Below, piece after piece: positions 1 to 11,605 of a stretch of DNA of 64,000 bases. Source of the stretch: Symsagittifera roscoffensis (lineage: Eukaryota > Xenacoelomorpha > Acoela > Convolutidae); NCBI RefSeq assembly GCF_963678635.1, contig NC_087069.1, positions 26,400,303 to 26,464,302 on the forward strand. The letters are read 5' to 3'. Below the pieces are notes generated by a model that saw only the letters and a list, made by a program, of their open reading frames with translations, had not been told where the DNA came from and made no database searches. Within the stretch, counting starts at the first letter, position 1. Each line of letters opens with the position of its first letter. The translations under genes were made by a program, and so were the position numbers.

Positions 1-3000
1 GTTTTCTTTTTTCTAGCATTCTGAGACAAAAATGTTTATAAAATTTATACAAAAAATTTTGTTTCTTTTTGAAGTTGTCAGCCAGGTAAAAAAACAAAAC
101 CTTCCAGTTTCTAGTTTTTTGATGGAAAAGGTAAGACTAAATTGAAACTTATTAGCTCGTCTTTGCAAATATCCTCAATGTTTATCCCAAACACGGCTTA
201 TTATCGAAAGTTTGATTCAAGTAAAATTATGTTAATATTCTGCCTTCTGAGAAAAATAAAACTGAAATGAAATTAATAGCTGTTCTTGTAAATTTTGGAA
301 GTACCTTTTATCCAGACTATCGTTTGTTTTTGAAGCTTTCAGTCAAATAAGTTTCAAATGTTTCCAGATTATAGCACTCTGATGCAAAAAATATGACTAA
401 AATGAAACTTCAGTAACTTTTTTTTTAAATCTTTGGAATTACCATATTTTAGGTTTTTAATGCTAAAGGTAAGTTGAATTAATCTTGAAGCTTTCAGCTA
501 GATATAGCAAGAATATCTGCAGATTAAAGCTTTTAAGGCAAAACAGACCAAAATAAAATATGTAGCTGGTGTTTGATTTTATTGTTACCGTTTATCCAAA
601 ACATCGTTTCCTTCGTGTTATTGAACCAGGTAAAATTTGAAAATTTACCTATTGAAAATTTTGAGCAAAAATTAGGATTAGTAGCTGGTCGTTTGAATTA
701 CCGTTAGAGTTTAACCAAAAATTCGTTTCCTTTTAAAGTATTCATCAGCGAAAAGTAAGATTATTTCATATTATAGTATTTTGTTCATTGTGAGGCAAAA
801 ATTAAGGCTACATTGAAAATAAGTAGCTCGCCTTTGAAATTATTTTATCGTTTTTCCTAAACAGCATTACTTCTCGAAATATACAATCAGGCAAAGCTAA
901 GATATATCTTTTTATGGCAACACGAAAGACTAAAATGAAATTTTGGTGGCTTCTCTATGGAATTGTCCTCATCGTTTGTTCAAAAAATTGTTTTATTATC
1001 AATTTTTTGGTCAAATTTTATGGAATTTTTTTTCAGATTCAAATTTTTATAGGCGCAAAGTTTATAGGCGCAAATTTCACTCTTGTAAAGTCAGAATTTT
1101 TCCGAACTTTGGAATTCTGCGGCCATATCAAGGCAAAAAAAAATTAAATTTAGTAGGTCGTCTTACGGTTACCGAGTTACAGTTACTGCTTATCCAACAC
1201 GTCATTCTGTTTGAAGTTTTCAGTCAGGTAAAAATGAATTTTAGTAGCTCGGGCTTGTATATACCTTACCGTATATACAAAACATTGTTTCCCGTTGAAG
1301 ATTTCAGCTAGTTAAAGACAGAATTTTCCAAATTCTAGCTTTTTGAAACTTTTGTAATTTAAAAGCTTGTATTTTGAGTTAGCGTTTCCGTTTATATAAA
1401 AATTATTGTTTCATTTTGAAAATTACAGCCAGATAAGGTTTAAAGTTTTCCAGATTCTATCTGTCTGAAGCAAAAAAAAGACAAAACAGAAATTAGAAGC
1501 TCATATTTGGAGTTATGGTAAGGTTCTGTCAAAACATCAATCCTTTTTGAAGTTTTCATTCAAGTGAAGTTAGAAAAACATCCAAAATTCTAGCGATTTT
1601 GGCCAAAAAATGACAATTAGTTTCTCTTTGGAACTACCGTTACCTTTTATTCCAAAAAAATTTTTCCGATTAAAAATTTCCCTCAGAAAACAGGATATTT
1701 TCAAGTTCTGAAAAATGAAAACTCGTCTCTGATTTTAGTGGCTCGTTTTTGACTAAACCGTTGCCGTGAACTCAGAACATTGTTTCCATTTTGCTCGAGA
1801 ATGCTTAATCTGAAAAAATCTTTAAAATGTCTGGCCGAAATTTTAACAAGAAACAATGTTTTGTTTTTACTATTCAGAGGCAAAACAACTATATTAATTA
1901 TTAGTAGCTTGTTTTTGAAAATATATAGCTCGTTCTTAGCCTGTTAAGTTAGAACCTTTAGAAGTTTAGCATTCTGATGCAACAACTGATACAAAATTGA
2001 ATTTTAGTAGTTGGTCTTTGGAAATATTGTTAGCGTTTATCCAAAATATTAATCCCTTCGGAAGCTTTTAGCTGGGTAAAATAAAAATAAAAATTGTATC
2101 TACCGTTAACTTTGTATCCTTAATAATGCTGTTCGTGGAGCATTTCACAGGTCATATGGGACATTTTCAAAGTCTAGCTAACATTCCAATGCATAAACGA
2201 AGTTTGAAATGAAGTTACGTTTTTGGTCTGTGGAATTATCGTTAACGTTTATCCAAAACATTGTTTCCTTTCGAAAGTTTTAGTCTTGAAAATAAAAGAT
2301 GTTTTCAACTTTTAGTACCCTGAGGCAAAAAGTAGGCTGAATTGAAAATTAGTTGCTCTTTTTTGCACTCTCCATTACAGTTTTTTCAAAACATCGTTTT
2401 TCTTTGAGGGTTTCAATCAAGTAAAGTTAAGATATTTCCAGACTCTAGCATTCTGAGAATAAAAACAAGGCTTTATTAAAAATTTATTAGCTCTTCTTTG
2501 GATAAACGGTAAGGATGATTTTGAAGACTAGGCACTAAGATTGAACTTAGTCCAAATTTTTGCCTGAGTATACTAAAAACTGAAAAAAACCCTAATTTTA
2601 CTTGACCGAAAGCTTCACAAGGAATTTTTTTTTCGAGTTCTAGCTTTCTGATGCGAAAAGTGAAAGCACATTGAAATTTAACAAACCTTCTGTGGAATTA
2701 TCATTAACATTTATTCAAATCGCCGTTTTTTATGATTCCTGTCAAGTAAAGCTAGGATATTGTTAGATTCTTTAGTTTCTAGCATTCTGACACCAAAAAA
2801 AAATTTCTTGAATTTTAGTAGCTCGTCTTTGGATAAACGGTTTTGATCATTTCACTGACCATTTACTCGATTTCAATTCAATCCTGGTTTTTGCACCAGA
2901 TTGCTAGAATATGAAAACATCTTATGTAACCTCTCGAAAACTCCACAAGGAGCAATATTATGAATACAAGTCAACGGTAGTTCCAAAGTTGTGCTACTAA

Positions 3001-3432
3001 ACTTGCTGATTCCTAAATTTCAATTAAGTCTTACTTTCTGCTGCAGAATGCTAGAACCTGAAATTAATCCACGTTCCGGGCCTAATACTTCTCAAGTAAG
3101 AAATTAAAAGTTGACAAAAGCTCGTTTTTTGATATATTGTTACCGGCCATCCAAAACAATTTTTCCAATCGAAAAAAGTTAGGACATTCCCAGATTCTAG
3201 CTTTCTGAGGTAAAAAAGGACTAATTTGAATTTTAGTAGCTCATCTTTAAAAATATCTTTACCGTTTGTTCAATTTTTTTTTCAAGTTTTGAATCAAACA
3301 AAGTCAGGGACTTCCAGATTCTAGAACTCTGAGGCAACAATTAAAACTAACTTGAAATCTAGTAGCTTGTCTTTGAGTTTTTGTCTTTGTTTTCCTCTGA
3401 ACTTTTTTGTCAGGTAAAGTTAGAAAGTTAGG
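1..3432. repeat. Satellite higher-order repeat, copy 1
   Basis: First of two near-identical blocks; the start GTTTTCTTTTTTCTAGC recurs at 3433 and 6888. Inside, a degenerate monomer of about 120-130 bp recurs, marked by TTCTAGCATTCTGAGGCAAAA, then TTAGTAGCTCGTCTTTGGAA, then a CCGTTTATCCAAAACATCGT-like stretch. The landmark is recognisable near 12, 109, 236, 362, 765, 1330, 1450, 1960, 2310, 2445, 2640, 2775, 3195 and 3325, giving about 26 monomers per block. Short ORFs inside it (for example 914-1147) shift frame between copies and are not genes. Copy 1 lacks about 24 bp near 3390 that copy 2 has. Confidence 0.93.
2505..3105. repeat. Inverted monomers inside the satellite block
   Basis: About 2505-2635 and 2835-3100 carry the monomer on the opposite strand: TTTGCCTGAGTATAC, CACAAGGA and TTCTGCTGCAGAATGCTAGA read as reverse complements of the GGCAAA, TCCTTGTG and CTAGCATTCTG parts of the forward monomer. 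The same arrangement recurs in copy 2 at about 5937-6545, so the inversions are older than the block amplification. Confidence 0.75.
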
Positions 3433-6400
3433 GTTTTCTTTTTTCTAGCATTCTGAGACAAAAATGTTTATAAAATTTATACAAAAAATTTTGTTTCTTT
3501 TTGAAGTTGTCAGCCAGGTAAAAAAACAAAACCTTCCAGTTTCTAGTTTTTTGATGGAAAAGGTAAGACTAAATTGAAACTTATTAGCTCGTCTTTGCAA
3601 ATATCCTCAATGTTTATCCCAAACACGGCTTATTATCGAAAGTTTGATTCAAGTAAAATTATGTTAATATTCTGCCTTCTGAGAAAAATAAAACTGAAAT
3701 GAAATTAATAGCTGTTCTTGTAAATTTTGGAAGTACCTTTTATCCAGACTATCGTTTGTTTTTGAAGCTTTCAGTCAAATAAGTTTCAAATGTTTCCAGA
3801 TTATAGCACTCTGATGCAAAAAATATGACTAAAATGAAACTTCAGTAACTTTTTTTTTAAATCTTTGGAATTACCATATTTTAGGTTTTTAATGCTAAAG
3901 GTAAGTTGAATTAATCTTGAAGCTTTCAGCTAGATATAGCAAGAATATCTGCAGATTAAAGCTTTTAAGGCAAAACAGACCAAAATAAAATATGTAGCTG
4001 GTGTTTGTTTTTATTGTTACCGTTTATCCAAAACATCGTTTCCTTCGTGTTATTGAACCAGGTAAAATTTGAAAATTTACCTATTGAAAATTTTGAGCAA
4101 AAATTAGGATTAGTAGCTGGTCGTTTGAATTACCGTTAGAGTTTAACCAAAAATTCGTTTCCTTTTAAAGTATTCATCAGCGAAAAGTAAGATTATTTCA
4201 TATTATAGTATTTTGTTCATTGTGAGGCAAAAATTAAGGCTACATTGAAAATAAGTAGCTCGCCTTTGAAATTATTTTATCGTTTTTCCTAAACAGCATT
4301 ACTTCTCGAAATATACAATCAGGCAAAACTAAGATATAGCTTTTTATGGCAACACGAAAGACTAAAATGAAATTTTGGTGGCTTCTCTATGGAATTGTCC
4401 TCATCGTTTGTTCAAAAAATTGTTTTATTATCAATTTTTTGGTCAAATTTTATGGAATTTTTTTTCAGATTCAAATTTTTATAGGCGCAAAGTTTATAGG
4501 CGCAAATTTCACTCTTGTAAAGTCAGAATTTTTCCGAACTTTGGAATTCTGCGGCCATATCAAGGCAAAAAAAAAATTAAATTTAGTAGGTCGTCTTACG
4601 GTTACCGAGTTACAGTTACTGCTTATCCAACACGTCATTCTGTTTGAAGTTTTCAGTCAGGTAAAAATGAATTTTAGTAGCTCGGGCTTGTATGTACCTT
4701 ACCGTATATACAAAACATTGTTTCCCGTTGAAGATTTCAGCTAGTTAAAGACAGAATTTTCCAAATTCTAGCTTTTTGAAACTTTTGTAATTTAAAAGCT
4801 TGTATTTTGAGTTAGCGTTTCCGTTTACATAAAAATTATTGTTTCATTTTGAAAATTACAGCCAGATAAGGTTTAAAATTTTCCAGATTCTATCTGTCTG
4901 AAGCAAAAAAAAGACAAACAGAAATTAGAAGCTCATATTTGGAGTTATGGTAAGGTTCTGTCAAAACATCAATCCTTTTTGAAGTTTTCATTCAAGTGAA
5001 GTTAGAAAAACATCCAAAATTCTAGCGTTTTTGGCCAAAAAATGACAATTAGTTTCTCTTTGGAACTACCGTTACCTTTTATTCAAAAAAAATTTTCCGA
5101 TTAAAAATTTCCCTCAGAAAACAGAATATTTTCAAGTTCTGAAAAATGAAAACTCGTCTCTGATTTTAGTGGCTCGTTTTTGACTAAACCGTTGCCGTGA
5201 ACTCAGAACATTGTTTCCATTTTGCTCGAGAATGCTTAATCTGAAAAAATCTTTAAAATGTCTGAAATGTCTGGCCGAAATTTTAACAAGAAACAATGTT
5301 TTGTTTTTACCATTCAGAGGCAAAACAACTATATTAACTATTAGTAGCTTGTTTTTGAAAATATATAGCTCGTTCTTAGCCTGTTAAGTTAGAACCTTTA
5401 CAGGTTTAGCATTCTGATGCAACAACTGATACAAAATTGAGTTTTAGTAGTTGGTCTTTGGAATTATTGTTAGCGTTTATCCAAAATATTAATCCCTTCG
5501 GAAGCTTTTAGCTGGGTAAAATAAAAATAAAAATTGTATCTACCGTTAACTTTGTATCCTTAATAATGCTGTTCGTGGAGCATTTCACAGGTCATATGGG
5601 ACATTTTCAAAGTCTAGCTAACATTCCAATGCATAAACGAAGTTTGAAATGAAGTTACGTTTTTGGTCTGTGGAATTATCGTTAACGTTTATCCAAAACA
5701 TTGTTTCCTTTCGAAAGTTTTAGTCTTGAAAATAAAAGATGTTTTCAACTTTTAGTACCCTGAGGCAAAAGTAGGCTGAATTGAAAATTAGTTGCTCTTT
5801 TTTGCACTCTCCATTACAGTTTTTTCAAAACATCGTTTTTCTTTGAGGGTTTCAATCAAGTAAAGTTAAGATATTTCCAGACTCTAGCTTTCTGAGAATA
5901 AAAACAAGGCTTTATCAAAAATTAATAGCTCTTCTTTGGATAAACGGTAAGGATGATTTTGAAGACTAGGCACTAAGATTGAACTTAGTCCAAATTTTTG
6001 CCTGAGTATACTAAAAACTGAAAAAAAACCCTAATTTTACTTGACCGAAAGCTTCACAAGGAATTTTTTTTTCGAGTTCTAGCTTTCTGATGCGAAAAGT
6101 GAAAGCACATTGAAATTTAACAAACATTCTGTGGAATTATCATTAACATTTATTCAAATCACCGTTTTTTATGATTCCTGTCAAGTAAAGCTAGGATATT
6201 GTTAGATTCTTTAGTTTCTAGCATTCTGAGACCAAAAAAAATTTCTTGAATTTTAGTCGCTCGTCTTTGGATAAACGGTTTTGATCATTTCACTGACCAT
6301 TTACTAGATTTCAATTCAATCCTGGTTTTTGCACCAGATTGCTAGAATATGAAAACATCTTATGTAACCTCTCGAAAACTCCACAAGGAGCAATATTATG

Positions 6401-6887
6401 AATACAAGTCAACGGTAATTCCAAAGTTGTGCTACTAAACTTGCTGATTCCTAAATTTCAATTAAGTCTTACTTTCTGCTACAGAATGCTAGAACCTGAA
6501 ACTAATCCACGTTCCGGGCCTAATACTTCTCAAGTAAGAAATTAAAAGTTGACAAAAGCTCGTTTTTTGATATATTGTTACCGGCCATCCAAAACAATTT
6601 TTCCAATCGAAAAAAGTTAGGAAATTCCCAGATTCTAGCTTTCTGAGGTAAAAAAGGACTAATTTGAATTTAAGTAGCTCATCTTTAAAAATATCTTTAC
6701 CGTTTGTTCAATTTTTTTTTTCAAGTTTTGAATCAAACAAAGTCAGGGTACTTCCAGATTCTAGAACTCTGAGGCAACAATTAAAACTAACTTGAAATCT
6801 AGTAGCTTGTCTTTGAGTTTTTGTCTTTGTTAGGCCAAAACACGTTTTTCTCTGAACTTTTTTGTCAGGCAAAGTTAGAAAGTTAGG
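3433..6887. repeat. Satellite higher-order repeat, copy 2
   Basis: Second full block, 3455 bp. It differs from copy 1 by scattered single-base changes, homopolymer indels and about 24 extra bases near 6830 (around GGCCAAAACACG). The identity is far higher than between monomers inside one block, which is the mark of higher-order repeat amplification. Two allelic copies joined end to end by the assembler would look similar and cannot be excluded from the sequence alone. Confidence 0.93.
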
Positions 6888-8230
6888 GTTTTCTTTTTTC
6901 TAGCATTCCGAGACAAAAATGTTTATAAAATTTATACAAAAAATTTTGTTTCTTTTTGAAGTTGTCAGCCAGGTAAAATAACAAAACCTTCCAGTATCTA
7001 GTTTTTTGATGGAAAAGGTAAAACTAAATTGAAACTTATTAGCTCGTCTTTGCAAATATCCTCAATGTTTATCCCAAACACCGCTTATTATCGAAAGTTT
7101 GATTCAAGTAAAATTATGTTAATTTTCTGCCTTCTGAGAAAAATAAAACTGAAATGAAATTAATAGCTGTTCTTGTAAATTTTGGAAGTACCTTTTATCC
7201 AGACTATCGTTTGTTTTTGAAGCTTTCAGTCAAATAAATTTCAAATGTTTCCAAATTATAGCACTCTGATGCAAAAAATATGACTAAAATGAAACTTCAG
7301 TGACTTTTTTTTTAAATCTTTGGAATAACCATATTTTAGGTTTTTAATGCAAAAGGTAAGTTAAATTAAAATTTAGTTGCTCGTCTTCGGAATGACGGCT
7401 ACCGTTTTTCCAAACCACCTTTTTTTCTAAAATTTTCAATCTGGTAAAATTAGGATGTTTCCAGACTCTAGCATTCTGAGGCAAAAAACTAAGAGTAAAA
7501 CGAAATTTGATACCTCATCTTTGAAACTGCCTTTAAATTGTTTCCTTGTGAAGTTTTTGGCCAAGTAGAACTAGGATAATTTCAGATTCTAGCATCCTGA
7601 GTCAAAAAGATAAAAATAATTTGAATGTAAGTTGCTAATTTTTGAAACTATCATTACCTTTTATTCAAAGTGTCGTTTCGTTTTCTCCAAACTCTGACAG
7701 GTAGGTAAGAACCCTGACAGATAAGTAAGAACCAAAATCTAGCATTCTGAGGCAATAAAAAAAATTGAAAAGTAGTATTTTGTTTTTGGATTTACTGTTA
7801 CCGTTAATCGAAAACATCGATTTTTCTAACTTCTTGCATTCTGAGGCAAAAGTTAAAACTAGATTTAAATTTAGGAGCTCTATTTTGGACTTTTTGAAGT
7901 TTTTGGAATTACTGATACCATTTATCAGAAACGTTGCTATCATGAAAAAAATTCAACCGAAACAATCAGAATAAATTTAGGTTCTAGTCTTTCAATGTTA
8001 TAAAAAAATTGAAACTCAGTATCTTGTCTTTGGAATTACAGTTATCGTTTGTTCAAAAAACTGTTTTTTTTTAAATTTTCGATCTTTAAAAAGCAAAATA
8101 TTTCCAAATTTTAGCGTTCTGAGGCAAACATTCTGAGACAGTAGATCAAATTGAGATTTAAAAGCTTAGCTTCGATATGATTAATTTCTTTTGAAAACAG
8201 CTTTTCTTTTTGATCTTCCAGCGAAATAAA
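6888..8230. repeat. Truncated third satellite copy, then diverged monomers
   Basis: The block restarts at 6888 and follows copies 1 and 2 to about 7367, then switches to other monomers of the same family. Landmarks are seen near 7465, 7580, 7735, 7835, 7985 and 8105. This looks like the edge of the array, where higher-order structure decays into single diverged monomers. Overlapping short ORFs on both strands (7665-7974) are repeat sequence, not genes. Confidence 0.85.
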
Positions 8231-8269
8231 AACTTTCATTATTAATCCCTCTAAAAATTTTCTAAAATT

Positions 8270-11200
8270 ACGTTAATTTGATTTTAAAAAAGTTTCAATC
8301 TTTTTCTAGAAATTCAAAGAGCTTTAAGGACATAAATTTTTTAGTTTGATATTTGAAGTCATTATTGTTTTTGCTATTTACTTGCGTTCAATCTTTTCAA
8401 ACTGTCTGTTGGCTATTTTTTTCTTTTATCAGGAGTCCTTTTCATTCCTTTGATGTCAAGAAAAATGTTATACAAAATGATATTTCAATGGGTTTTGTGA
8501 AAAAATGAACATGAATTACGAAGTGTTTGGTTCATAAAAGCATTTGGTTTTTCTGTTGCGAAAACTTAATAGTTCGGTCCATAGAGTTTCACTTCCGAAT
8601 GTTTAGATAGGCTGAGGTGAGAAGAACCTTGAGACTATAACGTTCACAATATATAACATCAGATTATTAATTCCTTAACAACTTAGTCTTCTGCTTATTG
8701 GTAGTTTAACTTTTGTCTCACTGTTCACAAATCTTGGGAATTTTTGAGGGCTTTTGAATTATTTTATTGAAAAGTTGTTCTTTCTTAGACGAAAAGTCTT
8801 GAATCTGTTTGGAAGACGTTATGTTAATTGTAAAACGCACGGGACATGATCTTGTTTCCTCTTATTGTACTCCTGGGAGCAAAGTCTTCTACTCTTCTTA
8901 AAACCTAGTCGTACAATAGATTGGTGTAGTGTTAACGTTGAAGCTCAATCATTGGGTCACAAAACGTGCCTTTTTGCAGCATATTCACGACTACAGACAC
9001 TTTTAGGAAAATTGAATTTTCCTTAAGTTTGCTGTTTATTTTGTTGTTTTCCACTGTTTTGCGAGTCCAACAATTGGATGATAGAGACGACGAAAACTAA
9101 TTAGCTTCTGACCGCAGGTTCTAAAAGAGTAAAAAGGAAATTTTTTTTGCACAGTTTGCTTAATTAAAATCAAAATCAATTTACTTTGGAAGTTAGGAAA
9201 ATTTAATGGCGCGATTAAATGTTTTCTACCATCAGCTACAAAAAAGGAAAAGAAATCAATTATACGGGATTTTAGTGGTCTAAAAAGTTAGCAATACAAT
9301 CTGTTCCCATGTTGTCCTCAGGCTACAAAATAAAACAAAAAAATTGATTATAATCCATTGTTTTATATAAATTAGAAATAATTGTCATGCACGTCAATTC
9401 AACCAAAATAGAGTTTTTCCAATCTTTTTAACAGTAATGAACAGAATGAGTACTCTTATACATGCCTTGCTGATTTTTTTGTTTTTTTTTTCAGGAAAAA
9501 GTCATAAGAACTGTTCACGCTCAATTCTGATTTTTTTTTGCATTCCATTGTGATCTATTTTTAAAAGGAAGCAAGGCAAACTCCAGTATCGAACAGCACA
9601 AGTGTAAAGGTCGCAAAAAACGTCATCGACTTCAAATTTCGAAATGAAATTAAATATCAGATTTTCCAGCGAAAAAAAAGTTATACCTATTGATCCCGTA
9701 TTCTCAAATTTGGGTAAACTAAGCAAACTCAATCATAAATTTTCTACAAATTCAAAGAGCTTTAAGGCCATCTATTTTTTTTTTCGAAAATCAAACATTG
9801 AAGTTATTTTTTTTCAGTTTCCTTGCGTTCTTTACTTTTTTCCAACTGTCATTTGGCTATGTTTTTTTTTCGTGTCCTGCAAAAATTTGCTATAGTCTCT
9901 GCATTTTTCAATTGAGTAATGCAGAAACGTTCCACTTGACTTCCAAATTTAAAGTTTTTCAAATTGCAACCAAGCTCAAACCTCAACTCCTTATTGCTTG
10001 CCCCTATGTCACCACCATACCCCTCCGATAAAATCAAGCCAAACTTAGCCATTAAACAGTAAAATTAAGAGGTCCGCAAAATATGCTTGGCTTTTCTTTT
10101 TAAAAAAGGAATTGAATTATCAGATTCGCCAGTGAAGAAAAAACTTCATCGATTTTTTCAAATTGAACTAATTCTATCGAAAAAGCACCAATCACAAATT
10201 GTTCGCGAAAATGAAAAGACTTTAAAGGCATATATGTTTTTTATAAGCAAAAGTAGAATCTTTTTAGAAAATTAAGTCAGTTTTTTTTCCGTTTCCTTGC
10301 GTTCATTTCTTTTCTCAAAACGCTTTTTCTTTAAACTTGCAAAAAGTTGTTTTTATGGAGTTTTGAGCTCAAATCTTCGCTAAAAGGATAAATAAGTACA
10401 TTTATTACTTATTATAAGCACAAATATTGATATGCAAACAGTTGGTGAAAACTTATTGTCAATTAGTTTTCGTAAAATTTCGTTTTACCAGCGGGAAAAG
10501 AACAAAACTTATCAGATTTATCTCAATGTGATATTTAAAAAAATTTGTCAATAATACTAGATTCTGGAAAATCAAGGAGCTCATGGCTGAATATCTATCT
10601 TATTATGACATAAAAATGAAATTTTTTTATTAGTTTGCTTGTCTTTTTCGATGTTCGTTACTACATGCTGGATATGTTTTTAACAAACATGCGAGAACGT
10701 TTGTCAAATACCTCTTTTTTGTATTTTTCTCTTGTTCTTGCTACCGCACCACCTAAAAAAACAGTAAACACATTTGAAAAAAAAAACAAATTGTTTTTTA
10801 TTAGGATGGTCGAAAGTTTGAAAGCTTCTTGTACAGCAAGCGGCTGTTCTAAAGATTAAAAAGCTTAGATTTTCAAAACCAATTTTTTTAAAGTTGCAAA
10901 CCAATTGAAAGCTCAATCGTCATCGTTTGCCCCTTTGCAACCACCATCTCCACCCCCGAAAAAAATTAAGGCAAATTTATCTATCAAACAGCAAAATTGA
11001 TAGTAGGTCCGTAAAACGAGATAAATTTTTTCATTTTTAAAATGGATTTTAATTACCAGATTTGCCAACAAAATAAGAACTTCATTTTTTGATAGAGTTT
11101 TCTCAACTTGAACTAATTTTTATCAAAAAAGCACCAATCATAAATTATTCGTGAAAATGAAAGAGCTGTAAGGACGTATATGTTTGTAAAATTCAAAAGT

Positions 11201-11405
11201 TGAATATTATTTAAAAAAAAAACAAGTCAGTTTTTTTTCCTTTTCCTTGCGTTCATTTCGTTTCTCCAAAAGCATTTTTTATGGGTTTTGACTTTTGGTT
11301 TAGTTTTTTTTAACAGCAGAGCCTTCACTAATAGGAAAACTAATGACGCTCTCAAAAACGATATGCAATCGGCTCGGGAAAAAATTATTTTCAATTGGTT
11401 TTATG
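8270..11405. repeat. Diverged copies of a dispersed repeat family
   Basis: At least four copies share a core: AAATTCAAAGAGCTTTAAGG, a T-rich stretch, then TTTCCTTGCGTTC (near 8310, 9747, 10207 and 11151). The two right-hand copies are offset by about 935 bp and also share GGTCCGCAAAA-like, GCACCAATCA and CAATTAGTTTTCGT-like segments (10069-10470 matches 11004-11405). The upstream part with TTGCCCC and ACCACCAT matches between 9943-10077 and 10864-11010. Related pieces occur far to the right in vinculin introns (52850-52920, 56940-57060). Nothing gene-like is seen in 8431-9600; short ORFs here are AT-rich and unsupported. Confidence 0.7.
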
Positions 11406-11605
11406 NNNNNNNNNNNNNNNNNNNNNNNNNNNNNNNNNNNNNNNNNNNNNNNNNNNNNNNNNNNNNNNNNNNNNNNNNNNNNNNNNNNNNNNNNNNNNNN
11501 NNNNNNNNNNNNNNNNNNNNNNNNNNNNNNNNNNNNNNNNNNNNNNNNNNNNNNNNNNNNNNNNNNNNNNNNNNNNNNNNNNNNNNNNNNNNNNNNNNNN
11601 NNNNN
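11406..11605. other. Assembly gap (200 N)
   Basis: A run of exactly 200 N, which is probably a scaffolding placeholder rather than a measured length. The left side is dispersed repeat; the right side is the 3' end of a retrotransposon gag ORF on the minus strand, stopping within a zinc knuckle. The missing part therefore probably holds pol and a 3' LTR of several kilobases. Confidence 0.97.

Noticed and set aside
4346-4744. 132-codon ORF in the satellite
   Set aside because: The equivalent frame in copy 1 (914-1147) stops after 77 codons because of an A-run indel; low-complexity hydrophobic content and satellite location argue against a gene.
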